Shown: in pieces, positions 34,048 to 42,690 of the stretch
How the letters are laid out: every line of letters starts with the position of its first letter
Numbering within the stretch: the stretch's first letter is position 1
Source of the DNA: Streptomyces graminilatus
Lineage (GTDB): Bacteria; Actinomycetota; Actinomycetes; Streptomycetales; Streptomycetaceae
Length of the DNA stretch: 64,000 nt
Assembly: GCF_001418565.1 (NCBI RefSeq)
Contig: NZ_LIQQ01000025.1
Location: forward strand, 1-64,000
Direction of reading: 5' to 3'
Made by a program: the position numbers and the translations under genes
The notes under the pieces: model-generated
Database searches by the model: none
What the model was told of the DNA's origin: nothing
The model's input: only the letters and a program-made list of their open reading frames with translations

Positions 34048-35259
34048 TTAGGGCTGGCTGTAGCCGTCCAGGAAGGTGCCGATCCGGGTCACCGCGTCAC
34101 GCAGGTCGCCGACCGTGGGCAGGGTCACGACCCGGAAGTGATCCTGTTCGGGCCAGTTGAAGCCCGTACCGTGCACGACCATGATCTTCTCGCGGCGGAG
34201 CAGGTCCAGGACCATCCGCCGGTCGTCCTTGATCTTGAAGACGTTCGGGTCGAGACGCGGGAAGAGGTACAGAGCGCCCTTGGGCTTCACGCAGCTGACG
34301 CCCGGAATCTGGGTGAGCAGCTCGTACGCGACGTCCATCTGCTCCTTGAGCCGCCCGCCCGGCAGCACCAGGTCGTTGATGGTCTGGCGTCCGCTGAGCG
34401 CGGCGACGACACCGTGCTGACCTGGCATGTTCGCGCACAGGCGCATGTTCGCGAGGATCGTCAGGCCCTCGATGTACGAGTCGGCGTGCGCGCGGGGCCC
34501 GGAGATCGACATCCAGCCGACCCGGTAACCGGCGACGCGATACGCCTTCGACATGCCGTTGAAGGTGAGCGTGAGGAGATCGGGGGCGATCTTCGCGGTC
34601 GAGGTGTGTGTGGTGCCGTCGTACAGGATCTTGTCGTAGATCTCGTCCGAGCAGACGAGGAGGTTGTGGCGGCGGGCGATGTCCGTCAGTCCCCGGAGCA
34701 TGGCGTCGTCGTACACCGCGCCCGTCGGGTTGTTCGGGTTGATGATGACGATCGCCTTGGTGCGGTCGGTGACCTTGCGCTCGATGTCCGCGAGGTCCGG
34801 CATCCAGTCGGCCTGCTCGTCGCAGCGGTAGTGGACCGCCGTACCGCCGGAGAGGGAGACGGCCGCCGTCCACAGCGGGTAGTCCGGGGCGGGTACGAGG
34901 ACCTCGTCGCCGTCGTCGAGCAGGGCCTGCATCGCCATCACGATCAGCTCGGAGACGCCGTTGCCGACGAAGACGTGTTCGACGTCCGTCTCGATGCCGA
35001 GGGTCTGGTTGTGCATGACGACCGCCCGGCGCGCCGCCAGCAGCCCCTTCGCGTCCCCGTACCCATGGGCCGACGACACGTTGCGGAGGATGTCCTCCAG
35101 GATCTCGGGCGGCGCCTCGAAACCGAAGGCCGCCGGGTTCCCGGTGTTCAGCTTGAGGATCCGGTGCCCCGCCGCCTCAAGCCGCATCGCCTCTTCGAGA
35201 ACCGGGCCCCGGATCTCGTAACAGACGTTGGCGAGCTTGGTCGACTGGATCAGCTGCAT
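34048..35259 (-). CDS. pyridoxal phosphate-dependent aminotransferase, AlaT type
   Basis: A 403-residue class I/II aminotransferase. The PLP lysine is K238 in GMSKAYRVAGYRVGW. NPNNPTGAVYDD, the CSDEIYDKILYDG motif and a C-terminal FRVVTLP with the substrate-carboxylate arginine are also visible. The N-terminus (STKLANVCYEIRGPVLEEA) is characteristic of the alanine-transaminase AlaT subgroup, so pyruvate/glutamate to alanine is the likely reaction. Single gene. Confidence 0.9.
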   Translation of the reverse strand: MQLIQSTKLANVCYEIRGPVLEEAMRLEAAGHRILKLNTGNPAAFGFEAPPEILEDILRNVSSAHGYGDAKGLLAARRAVVMHNQTLGIETDVEHVFVGNGVSELIVMAMQALLDDGDEVLVPAPDYPLWTAAVSLSGGTAVHYRCDEQADWMPDLADIERKVTDRTKAIVIINPNNPTGAVYDDAMLRGLTDIARRHNLLVCSDEIYDKILYDGTTHTSTAKIAPDLLTLTFNGMSKAYRVAGYRVGWMSISGPRAHADSYIEGLTILANMRLCANMPGQHGVVAALSGRQTINDLVLPGGRLKEQMDVAYELLTQIPGVSCVKPKGALYLFPRLDPNVFKIKDDRRMVLDLLRREKIMVVHGTGFNWPEQDHFRVVTLPTVGDLRDAVTRIGTFLDGYSQP

Positions 35260-35566
35260 GGCGAGAGTTTACGGCGGGGTAACGCTCGGGGCGTGGTGTT
35301 ATCCGCCACGTGGGACGGGGGCCTGTCGATTCCCAAGATCGGCGAGTCGGCGATCGTTCAAACATTCGTGGAAGGGCGAACGAATGGCGATGAACCGCGA
35401 GTACTCGTCCGATCTCCCGATCTCCACCCCAGCGGATTCATACCGGGCCGGACACCGCCCCGGCCAGGTGATGGCCGATCGGCTCGGCGGCCCCCCGCCA
35501 CTCGGCGGGGGTGGTCCGGAAGGTTGCCAGACGCGGCACGGCGTCCGAACCGGCGACTTTGAGCAC
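35260..35566. other. 307-bp gap between aminotransferase and acyltransferase genes
   Basis: It holds the divergent promoters. A frame in phase with the acyltransferase runs through it (an ATG at 35384 has a GGAAGG site), but the encoded stretch is rich in Gly/Pro and Arg and does not resemble the family N-terminus. No repeat or terminator is evident. Confidence 0.3.
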
Positions 35567-36871
35567 ATGACCCAGATCGAGATCTCGCACGAATCGTCAC
35601 CGCCGCGGCACGCGGCACCGGTTGAGCCCGCGGGCATGGTCGAGCAGAGGCCGTCGATGGGGCGGTTGGTCGGGGTGGACCTGGCCCGCGCGCTGGCGGT
35701 GTTCGGCATGTTCGCGGTACACGTCGCCCCGGCGCCCGAGGATGTGAGCGGCTTCAGCGGCCGGCTGCTGGAACTGGCCTTCGGCAGGTCGTCGGTCCTG
35801 TTCGCCACCCTCGCCGGGTTCTCGCTGATGCTGATCGCGGGCCGTCGGGAGCCGAAGGCCGGGCTGGCCGGCCGGCAGGCGAAGGCCCGGATCGTGATCC
35901 GCGCCCTGGTCCTGCTGGTACTGGGCACCGCGCTGACGATCCTCCAGAACGGGATCCTGGTGATCCTCGCCTTCTACGGGGTGTACTTCCTGCTGGCACT
36001 GCCCCTGGTCGGACTGCGGGCCAGGACCCTCGCGATCATCGCGGCCGTACTCGCCGTCGTCGCGCCGCAGGCGGCGTTCGGTCTCAAGCAACTGCTGAGC
36101 GCGTCGCTCACGCAGAGCATCAACTCGTACGACCCGATAGCCCGGCTCGGAGGCGACGGTCTGCTCGGTCTGCTGCTCAACGGTACCTATCCGGTGATCA
36201 CCTGGATGCCGTACGTGATCGCGGGCATGGCGCTGGCCCGGCTCGACCTGGCCGCCGGCGTGGTGCAACGACGGCTCGTCGCGCTCGGCGCCGCGCTGAT
36301 GGCGCTCGGATACGGTGTCGCCTGGCTGCTGCCCAAGCTGTTCCCGGCACTTCAGGCACACCAGGCCGGTCCGAGCGAGGCGGAGAAGGCCAGTGTGAAG
36401 GACCTCTTCGCGAACGTGGATCCGAGTTCCCTGAAACCGGGATCGGCGGCCTTCGAGGCCATCCAGGCCAACTTCAACGCCATCCGGGACAGGCTTGACG
36501 CGAGCTCGAACACGGCCCTGGACCTGCTGAGGTCCGATTCGCACAGCGGTACGACCTTCGACATCGTCGGCAGCCTCGGTGTGGCGATCGTCGTGCTCGT
36601 CTGCGCGACCGTGGCCATGGACCGGCTGCCGTGGCTGCGCCGGCTGGTGAGCCCGCTGGTTGCCGTGGGCACCATGTCCCTGACGCTCTACGTCGCCCAC
36701 GTCGCGGCCTACGCCATGCTGCCCGACGGGGCCACCAAAACCTTTGTGCCGCTGTTCGGGTTCATCGCCGGGGCGATCCTGTTCGCCACCGTCTGGTCGC
36801 GCTTCTTCCGTCGCGGACCGCTGGAATACCTGCTCAACAGCACCACCAAACTGGCCAAGTTCGTCCGGTGA
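35567..36871 (+). CDS. heparan-alpha-glucosaminide N-acetyltransferase-like membrane acyltransferase
   Basis: About 434 residues with roughly nine or ten transmembrane helices. It opens with GRLVGVDLARALAVFGMFAVHVAP, the signature of the DUF1624/DUF418-type membrane acyltransferases that move acyl groups across the membrane to sugars. A hydrophilic loop (about 265-320) separates the two halves, and ALYVAHV-like LTLYVAHVAAY is in the C-terminal part. Substrate unknown. The start at 35567 is preferred on homology grounds; its ribosome site is weak and 35384 cannot be excluded. Confidence 0.78.
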   Translation: MTQIEISHESSPPRHAAPVEPAGMVEQRPSMGRLVGVDLARALAVFGMFAVHVAPAPEDVSGFSGRLLELAFGRSSVLFATLAGFSLMLIAGRREPKAGLAGRQAKARIVIRALVLLVLGTALTILQNGILVILAFYGVYFLLALPLVGLRARTLAIIAAVLAVVAPQAAFGLKQLLSASLTQSINSYDPIARLGGDGLLGLLLNGTYPVITWMPYVIAGMALARLDLAAGVVQRRLVALGAALMALGYGVAWLLPKLFPALQAHQAGPSEAEKASVKDLFANVDPSSLKPGSAAFEAIQANFNAIRDRLDASSNTALDLLRSDSHSGTTFDIVGSLGVAIVVLVCATVAMDRLPWLRRLVSPLVAVGTMSLTLYVAHVAAYAMLPDGATKTFVPLFGFIAGAILFATVWSRFFRRGPLEYLLNSTTKLAKFVR

Positions 36872-36940
36872 GACGCGGTGTGTCAAGGGGGCGCTCGCCC
36901 TTCACTCGCAAGAGGCCGGCCCTGGCCGAGCCCGGATACG

Positions 36941-38764
36941 ATGACCACGGCCCCTGTCCTCGGGTACGGTCGGCGCCGGTCACGGGCTACCGGTCAGCAC
37001 CACCGCACCGCCGTGGCTGCTGATCCCGGCCTGTGCGGCCCGGACGCGGCTGCGCTCATCGGTCGGGTGACCGCCCGGCTCGCCGGTCACCGTCGTCGTG
37101 GAGGTGCCGTGGCTGGTTGGGCGAGACTCGCCGAGGTCGTCATCGCAGAGGCGGTGACGACCTGGCAGTACCTGGCACGGCAGGGCAGGTTGCTGCTGGC
37201 GTGGTCGTTGTTCCTGCCCGTCACGGCGATCGTCATCGGCGTCGTCAACGTGCCTGGGCGGCCCGCCACGGCGATCGGCCTGCTTGCCGCCTCGGTCGCC
37301 CTGCTCTGCCGATTCACCCGGCCGATCCCCTCGCTGCTGGTCGGGTTCGTCGTCACCGTGATGGCGTTGATCTGGCCGAGTGTGACCCTGTCGGCCCTTC
37401 TGTGGCCGGTGAGCGTGATGCTCACCTATGCGGTGGGCCGCCAGGTGCCGGACATTCGCCGCGCCGTGGCCGCTTTGGCGCTCGCCACCGGCGTGCAATC
37501 CGCGGCCAACCTTGTCGAACTTCTCGCAGCACCGGAGGTCGGTCTGGAGGATGCCGGCCCGATCGTTGTCGTCACTGTGCTGTTGGTGGTGCTGCCGGGC
37601 GCCATCGGCCTGATGCAGGGGGAGCGAGCCCGGGCCATGGACGCTCTGCATGAGAGCAACGTACTGCTGGAACGCGCCAACCAGCTCGGCGAGTCGCAGG
37701 CCCGGATGCAGGAGAGGGCGCGCATCGCCGGCGAGATGCACGATCTGCTCGGGCATCGGCTGAGCCTGATCGTCCTGTACGCCGGGGCCCTGGAGATGCG
37801 CACCCGCACCGCGGCCCCGGAGATCAACGAGCAGGCCGACCTGCTACGGACCACCTCCCGGACCGCACTCGACGAGCTTCGCACCGTGCTGGGCATCCTG
37901 CGCATCGACGGCGCCGAACGACCGGACGGCGCCGAATCGGTGGTCGGCACTCGCGAGGATGTCAGCAACCTGGTCGCCGAGGCACAGCATGCGGCCCTGC
38001 CCATCACGCTGTCCTGGCGGGGCGACGACCTCACCGACGCCGACGTCGGCATCCGCCGAGCGGTGAACCGCATCGTGCGCGAAGCCCTCACCAACGTGCA
38101 CAAGCACGCCCCGGGCGCACCAACGCGGCTGACCGTCACCGTCGACACCGAAAAACTCACCATCGACGTACGCAACGCCGCCCGCCCGCCCGCCGTTCCG
38201 CCGCCCAGCAGCGGCCTGGGGCTGGTCGGCCTTCGCGAACGCGTCCGCCTGGCCGGCGGTGAGTTCACCGCCGGCGCGGACCCGATCACCGGCGACCACA
38301 CGGTCACCGCCGAGCTTCCCCTGCGCCTCGGAAGCCCGGGCACAAGGAGCCCGGCCATCGATCGATCCGCTCCGGCCGACCGGCAGATGCTCCCGTCCCG
38401 TGCCGGGGCCGGGGACGTGCCCTTCCACGACGCATCCCGGAGGAAGACCAAGACGGCCTTCCTCGCCCTCGCCGCCGTCGCCGTCCTGGTCTGCGGCGGC
38501 CTCGGTTTCCGCGCCTACTACTCCGGGTCTGCCGTCTCGCCACAGACCTACCAGCAGATCAAGATCGGCGACACCCGGGACAGGGTGCGCGAGCTGACCG
38601 GCGGCGACAGCATGATCGCCCGCGCAGCGGACCGGGCTGAGCAGCCGGCGGCGCCGGCCGGCACCACGTGCTGGTACGCGTCGGCCGAGGGCTTCGAGAG
38701 CGTGTTCCGGTTCTGCTTCAAGGACGCCAAGCTCACACAGAAGCGCGAGATTCGGACGCCTTAG
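36941..38764 (+). CDS. sensor histidine kinase (HisKA_3) with C-terminal membrane-exposed domain
   Basis: About 607 residues. Five or six N-terminal helices (about 85-225) lead to a dimerisation/phospho-acceptor domain with H267 in GEMHDLLGHRLSL and an HATPase domain (VREALTNVHKHAP, GLGLVGLRERV). Unusually, the chain continues: a linker, another transmembrane helix (about 505-525, FLALAAVAVLVCGGLGF) and a final domain of about 80 residues (QTYQQIKIGDTRDRVRELTG to FCFKDAKLTQKRE), which looks SmpA/OmlA-like with two cysteines. That tail should lie outside the cell. The response regulator gene faces it tail to tail. The start could be later, near 37110. Confidence 0.85.
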   Translation: MTTAPVLGYGRRRSRATGQHHRTAVAADPGLCGPDAAALIGRVTARLAGHRRRGGAVAGWARLAEVVIAEAVTTWQYLARQGRLLLAWSLFLPVTAIVIGVVNVPGRPATAIGLLAASVALLCRFTRPIPSLLVGFVVTVMALIWPSVTLSALLWPVSVMLTYAVGRQVPDIRRAVAALALATGVQSAANLVELLAAPEVGLEDAGPIVVVTVLLVVLPGAIGLMQGERARAMDALHESNVLLERANQLGESQARMQERARIAGEMHDLLGHRLSLIVLYAGALEMRTRTAAPEINEQADLLRTTSRTALDELRTVLGILRIDGAERPDGAESVVGTREDVSNLVAEAQHAALPITLSWRGDDLTDADVGIRRAVNRIVREALTNVHKHAPGAPTRLTVTVDTEKLTIDVRNAARPPAVPPPSSGLGLVGLRERVRLAGGEFTAGADPITGDHTVTAELPLRLGSPGTRSPAIDRSAPADRQMLPSRAGAGDVPFHDASRRKTKTAFLALAAVAVLVCGGLGFRAYYSGSAVSPQTYQQIKIGDTRDRVRELTGGDSMIARAADRAEQPAAPAGTTCWYASAEGFESVFRFCFKDAKLTQKREIRTP

Positions 38765-38787
38765 GACGAGGCGGATGGGGATGCGGA

Positions 38788-39453
38788 TCAGGAACGGCTG
38801 TCCGGCGGAAGGATTCCGGCGTCGTGCGCCAGGATGGCCGCCTGGACCCGGTTGGTGCAGTCAAGTGCGGAGAGGATGCGACTGACGAGGGACTTGGCGG
38901 TGCCTTCGCTGACCAGCAGCGCCTTGGCGATCTCACCGTTCGAGCAGCCCTCGCGGAGCAGGAACAGCACGTCGCGCTCGCGGTCGGTCAGGGCCGCGAC
39001 ACGGCGCCGCGCCTCGTCGGCCTGGCTCAGGTCGCGGCTGACGTAACGTTCGATCAACTGCCTGGTGACCCGGGGCGACAGGACGGGCTCACCGGCCGCC
39101 GCCACCTGGACAGCCCTGATCAGGTCTTCGGGCGGGGTGTCCTTGAGGAGAAACCCCGCAGCGCCGCAGCGCAACGCCCGGGTGACGTACTCCTCCTCGC
39201 CGAACGTGGTCAGCATGACCACGTTCGTCCGCGGTGCCACCTTTCTCATCTCGACGGCTGCGGCAAGCCCGTCGACGCCGGGCATACGAATGTCCAGCAG
39301 CGCCACGTCGATGAGGTGTCTGCGAGCGAGCTCGACGGCGTCGGCACCGTTGTTCGCCTCGGCCACGATCTCGATGTCATCGGCGAGTTCGAGCACGAGG
39401 CGGATCCCGGCGCGGATCAACGCCTCGTCGTCGGCCAAGAGCACGCGAATCAC
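38788..39453 (-). CDS. NarL/LuxR-type response regulator
   Basis: A 221-residue regulator. The receiver domain has the acidic pocket D8-D9, phospho-acceptor D54 (LLDIRMPG) and a conserved lysine in FLLKDTPP. A LuxR helix-turn-helix ends the protein (ALTDRERDVLFLLREGCSNGEIAKALLVSEGTAKSLVSRIL). It is the natural partner of the convergent histidine kinase, whose stop is only 23 bp away. It may be cotranscribed with the upstream DUF397 and XRE genes (23-bp gap). Confidence 0.93.
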   Translation of the reverse strand: MIRVLLADDEALIRAGIRLVLELADDIEIVAEANNGADAVELARRHLIDVALLDIRMPGVDGLAAAVEMRKVAPRTNVVMLTTFGEEEYVTRALRCGAAGFLLKDTPPEDLIRAVQVAAAGEPVLSPRVTRQLIERYVSRDLSQADEARRRVAALTDRERDVLFLLREGCSNGEIAKALLVSEGTAKSLVSRILSALDCTNRVQAAILAHDAGILPPDSRS

Positions 39454-39476
39454 TTGTTGTCCCTGTCGCTCAGTCC

Positions 39477-39689
39477 TCAGCCGCCGAACTCTCCATCACT
39501 GACGGCCACGTTGAAGGCGTTCCACTCCGTGGGGGTGAAGAAGAGGATAGGGCCGTGGGGGGCCTTGCTGTCGCGTATCGCGCGGCCGCCGTCGGCGGTT
39601 TGGGCTATCTCTACGCAGTCGTCGTTGGCACCCATCCCGGAAGCCGAAGACTTCCTGAAGGCCGTGACGATGTTCCGGTTCCTACTCAC
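39477..39689 (-). CDS. DUF397 family protein
   Basis: A 70-residue member of the DUF397 family, small proteins paired with XRE regulators in Streptomyces (the BldB/WhiJ-associated type). Family motifs are FRKSSASG, CVEIAQT, IRDSKAPHGPILFFTPTEWNAF. The GTG at 39689 overlaps the end of the upstream XRE gene by 8 bp; longer readings lie inside that gene and are rejected. Likely an accessory or antagonist of the XRE regulator. Confidence 0.9.
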   Translation of the reverse strand: MSRNRNIVTAFRKSSASGMGANDDCVEIAQTADGGRAIRDSKAPHGPILFFTPTEWNAFNVAVSDGEFGG

Positions 39690-40557
39690 TTGCCGCTTCT
39701 TCCTGGGAGATGCCGTCTGCGGTCTGCCGGAGGAACGCGAGGCTTTCATCGGGACTCAGCGCTGCGGACCGCAGCGCGTCGAAGGCATGCCCATAGCGCG
39801 CCAGCTCTTCGTCGTCGTCGACGATCAACATGCCTCCCAACGCGTCGAGAGCGATGGCCTCGGGAGCCCACACCTCGTCGAACGAGAAGGCGACGAAGGG
39901 GCCGACGACCCTCGCCGCTGCCCACTGGCTCTGCGGCAGGATCTGGACCGTCGTGCTCTTCCGGCGCGCGATCTTGACGATGTACTCGATCTGCTTACGG
40001 TGATCCGAACCCGGCATCGGGGAAGTGAGCGCGGGCTCCCAGATGACGGCGGCGATGCGCGTGCCCGCCTCCTCGACGGTCCGGCGTCGCTCCTGACGGA
40101 TCTTGAGAGCCTCTTTGATCATCTCCTCCGGCATCGCCATGGGATTGCCCTCGAAGAGCGCCCGCGTGTACTCGGGGATCTGCAGGATTCCGGGGATGAA
40201 CATGGTCTGCCAGGTGCGGATGAAGGACGCGTCCGCCTCCAGCGTCACGAAGTCGGTGAAGCCGTCCTTGAGTGTCGTCTGGTAATTCGCCCACCAGCCG
40301 CGCTTGTTGCTCTGGCGCGCCAGACTCTCGAGCCGGACGCGCTGTTCCGCGTCATGGATCTGATAGAGGTCCAGCAGGATGCGTACGTCCCCTACGCGCG
40401 CGGGCGACAGCCCCGACTCCAGTCGGCTGATCTTGGACGTGGAGCAACCGACCGCTTCGGCCGCGTCCTTCAAGTCGAAGCGAAGGCTCTCGCGGTGCTT
40501 GCGCAGCGCGGTTCCGAGCCGTCGGCCGCGAATCGCAGGCCGTCCGTCTGATGACAT
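39682..40557 (-). CDS. XRE family regulator with DUF5753 domain
   Basis: A 291-residue regulator. An N-terminal helix-turn-helix (LGTALRKHRESLRFDLKDAAEAVGCSTSKISRLESG, about 14-49) is followed by a DUF5753 ligand- or partner-binding domain (MFIPGILQIPEYTRALF; RQERRRTVEEAG; ILPQSQWAA). This architecture is abundant in Streptomyces and acts with DUF397 proteins and RsbW-like kinases in development and antibiotic control. Its promoter contains the CGCAAGCTTGCG palindrome. Confidence 0.92.
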   Translation of the reverse strand: MSSDGRPAIRGRRLGTALRKHRESLRFDLKDAAEAVGCSTSKISRLESGLSPARVGDVRILLDLYQIHDAEQRVRLESLARQSNKRGWWANYQTTLKDGFTDFVTLEADASFIRTWQTMFIPGILQIPEYTRALFEGNPMAMPEEMIKEALKIRQERRRTVEEAGTRIAAVIWEPALTSPMPGSDHRKQIEYIVKIARRKSTTVQILPQSQWAAARVVGPFVAFSFDEVWAPEAIALDALGGMLIVDDDEELARYGHAFDALRSAALSPDESLAFLRQTADGISQEEAASE

Positions 40558-40592
40558 TCAGCCCCCTTTCTTGATGCAGGTTCTCAGTCTGC

Positions 40593-40616
40593 CTGGCGAC
40601 TCAGCGTGGTCGCCAG
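40593..40616. promoter_or_regulatory. inverted repeat CTGGCGAC-N8-GTCGCCAG
   Basis: Perfect 8-bp arms (40593-40600, 40609-40616) in the leader of the XRE gene, about 36 bp before its start. It could be a second operator or an RNA hairpin in the 5' leader. Confidence 0.45.
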
Positions 40617-40637
40617 CGTGTTGATGCACCACTCTCG

Positions 40638-40698
40638 CGCAAGCTTGCGTGGTGATTCATTGCGTGGCTCCACTATCCCACGCTACCTTCATTGCGTG
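40638..40698. promoter_or_regulatory. XRE-type operator region: palindrome plus direct repeats
   Basis: CGCAAGCTTGCG (40638-40649) is a perfect 12-bp palindrome. Two copies of TTCATTGCGTG (40656-40666, 40688-40698) follow 32 bp apart, about three helical turns. On the minus strand all three sites read as direct CACGCAA/ACGCAA half-sites upstream of the XRE gene. This suggests autoregulation and shared control of the divergent ATPase gene. Confidence 0.6.
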
Positions 40699-40771
40699 AC
40701 CGTCCGTTCCTGAATCGGTGCGGAGGGTGACTGGTTCCGCGTGTCCGCAACCGCAACCCGCAGGAGGCCGC

Positions 40772-41179
40772 ATGTCCGGGCGCACGCACAGCAAAAGGTT
40801 CCGTTTGCGGAAGGGCTCGGTGCCGGTCGCCCGCGCGCACGTTCGCTCGATACTCACCCTCTGGCTGCTCGGCGAACTCGCCGACGACGCCGAGTCGATC
40901 GTCGGCGAGCTGGCCGCCAACGCCGTCGTGCACGCCAAGGGGATCGGCGAGTTCTTCGAGGTGGGGCTGCGCCGCCGCGACGGCGTACTGGTCGTCGAGG
41001 TGTCCGACTCGTTCCAGTGGCGGATGCCGGTACGGGGCGACGCGGATCCCGACGACACCTGCGGGCGCGGGCTCGTCCTCGTCGAGGGGCTGTCCGACAA
41101 GTGGGGCGTGCGGCCCCGGGAGTCCGGCAAGACGGTCTGGGCCCACCTGGCCATCAACCGTGGGGGAGTGGCGTGTTGA
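40772..41179 (+). CDS. RsbW-like ATP-binding protein (GHKL anti-sigma type)
   Basis: A 135-residue single-domain HATPase_c protein: ESIVGELAANAVVHAKG (N box), VEVSDSFQWRMP (D box) and GRGLVLVEGLSDKWG (G box). Such small kinases act as anti-sigma factors or signalling partners in Streptomyces. The ATG at 40772 has AGGAGG 4-5 bp upstream. It is divergent from the XRE gene and overlaps the next gene, making an XRE/DUF397/ATPase developmental-type locus. Confidence 0.9.
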   Translation: MSGRTHSKRFRLRKGSVPVARAHVRSILTLWLLGELADDAESIVGELAANAVVHAKGIGEFFEVGLRRRDGVLVVEVSDSFQWRMPVRGDADPDDTCGRGLVLVEGLSDKWGVRPRESGKTVWAHLAINRGGVAC

Positions 41180-41535
41180 ACGCGTGGCCCGCCCCGCCCG
41201 TCGCCTTCGACGTCGGCTGTGTGGCGTACAGCGTCCCTGGCCGTTCGCTGTACGAACTCGGCGGCCACCGCGCCAACTCCGCCTGGCTCGCCATGGTTTG
41301 GCTGGTGCGGCGGGCCGGTGACATCGCCGACCAGCTCGACCCGCCCGCCGACGCTCCGGTGCGGGCGTGGACGTCCGACGGCCAGGAGCACGCCCGAGCC
41401 CTGCTGCGGCTCGGACGGCAGGAGACGTACGCCTACACGATCCACGACGGCGACGTGCGGTACGTACTCGCCGCCGCCCCCGTTGTCCTCGTATGCCACG
41501 ACGCCGCCCGGGAGGCGACATGCGCCGCAGCCTGA
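41173..41535 (+). CDS. hypothetical protein coupled to the RsbW-like ATPase
   Basis: A 120-residue protein (LNAWPAPPVAFDVGCVAYSV; HDGDVRYVLAAAPVVLVCHDAA) without a recognised domain. The GTG at 41173 overlaps the ATPase gene by 7 bp and its end overlaps the next gene by 16 bp, so the three are probably one transcript. Soluble and cytoplasmic by composition. Confidence 0.7.
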   Translation: MLNAWPAPPVAFDVGCVAYSVPGRSLYELGGHRANSAWLAMVWLVRRAGDIADQLDPPADAPVRAWTSDGQEHARALLRLGRQETYAYTIHDGDVRYVLAAAPVVLVCHDAAREATCAAA

Positions 41536-41906
41536 TGCACCGCCCCGCGTCCGGCCTTCGGCAGGGCTGGTGGTGCGAGTTCAGCGCGTACTCGATGGCG
41601 GACGGCCGTGAAGCCGGGGCGAGACTCCGGGCGCACGCGGTCGATACTCCGCAACGGGCGCTGGTGTGGATGCGCCTCGCTGTGCGCCCACTGCTCTCGG
41701 CCTTCGACCCCGAGGACGCCGAGCGGGCGTACCGGTGGTTCGACCACGGTCAGTGGGAGGCGGTCATGCGGCTCAGGGCCGGTGAACCGTACGCGTTCGT
41801 CGCGTCCTCGGGGGACACGCGTGTCGAGTGGTCCGCCCGGCCTGTGCTGTTCCTGCCTTTGGCCCCCGCCGACGGGGGTCGGGGCTGTCCCTGTCCGCGC
41901 CCCTGA
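41520..41906 (+). CDS. hypothetical protein, third gene of the ATPase cluster
   Basis: A 128-residue soluble protein (QGWWCEFSAYSMADGREAGARLRAHAVDTPQRALVWMRLAV). No domain recognised. The ATG at 41520 lies inside the preceding gene. The C-terminal RGCPCPRP may bind nothing in particular; only two cysteines are present there. Confidence 0.65.
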   Translation: MRRSLMHRPASGLRQGWWCEFSAYSMADGREAGARLRAHAVDTPQRALVWMRLAVRPLLSAFDPEDAERAYRWFDHGQWEAVMRLRAGEPYAFVASSGDTRVEWSARPVLFLPLAPADGGRGCPCPRP

Positions 41907-41965
41907 GCGGCCGTTCGCGACGCGGATTCGGCCTGGATGTCAGTGGCATGTGGTTCGCTGCCGAC

Positions 41966-42559
41966 ATGACTCAGGACCAGGACCGGGATCAGGGCCGGGA
42001 GACCGTCGAATTCGAATCCGCCGAGGCGTTCGAGGCGTGGCTCGGTGCGAACCACGCAGACTCGCCCGGCATCTGGCTCAAGCTGCGCAAGAAGGGCCCC
42101 GGAATCGTGGCCCTGGACTACGCCCAGGCGCTCGACGTGGCGCTCTGCTACGGCTGGATCGACGGTCAGAAGGCCGCGTTCGACGATCAGTGGTGGTTGC
42201 AGCGGTTCACGCCGCGCAGGGCGCGCAGCCGGTGGTCCAAGGTCAACCGGGACAAGGTGGCCGCCTTGATCGAACAGGGCCGGATGCGTCCGGCGGGGCA
42301 GGCGGAGATCGACCGGGCCAAGGCGGACGGCCGCTGGGATGCGGCGTACGACAGCCCGAAGAACGCCACGGTGCCCGACGACCTCGCGGCGGCCCTGGCC
42401 GCGAACCCGGCCGCGGCGGCGTTCTTCGAAACCCTGAACGGGGCGAACCGCTACTCGATCCTCCACCGCGTCCAGGAGCCGAAACGGGCCGAGACGAGGG
42501 CGCGCCGGATCGAGAAGTTCGTGGCGATGCTGGCGGCCGGGGAGAAGCCGCACCCGTAG
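41966..42559 (+). CDS. YdeI/OmpD-associated family protein
   Basis: A 197-residue protein of the YdeI/OmpD-associated (bacteriocin-protection-like) family. Markers are FEAWLGANHADSPGIWLKLRKKG, ALDVALCYGWIDGQKAAFDD and the RFTPRRARSRWSKVNRDKVAALI motif. Its biochemical role is not established. ATG at 41966 is taken; an ATG at 41948 would add six residues. Confidence 0.88.
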   Translation: MTQDQDRDQGRETVEFESAEAFEAWLGANHADSPGIWLKLRKKGPGIVALDYAQALDVALCYGWIDGQKAAFDDQWWLQRFTPRRARSRWSKVNRDKVAALIEQGRMRPAGQAEIDRAKADGRWDAAYDSPKNATVPDDLAAALAANPAAAAFFETLNGANRYSILHRVQEPKRAETRARRIEKFVAMLAAGEKPHP

Positions 42560-42690
42560 GGGCGCCCCTTCACCTGAGGTGGGAGGCCTGAGGTCGGAGG
42601 CCGGAGGCAACGCGGGCGCCCGATCCGACGTCTGCCAAGCGGAGAACAAACTGGGCGGACCATCCCCCACTCTGTGAAGGGAGCCCGCTG

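Noticed and set aside
35384-35566. Earlier start of the membrane acyltransferase
   Set aside because: A ribosome site exists, but the added 61 residues are low-quality Gly/Pro/Arg sequence and the family begins near GRLVGVDLARAL.
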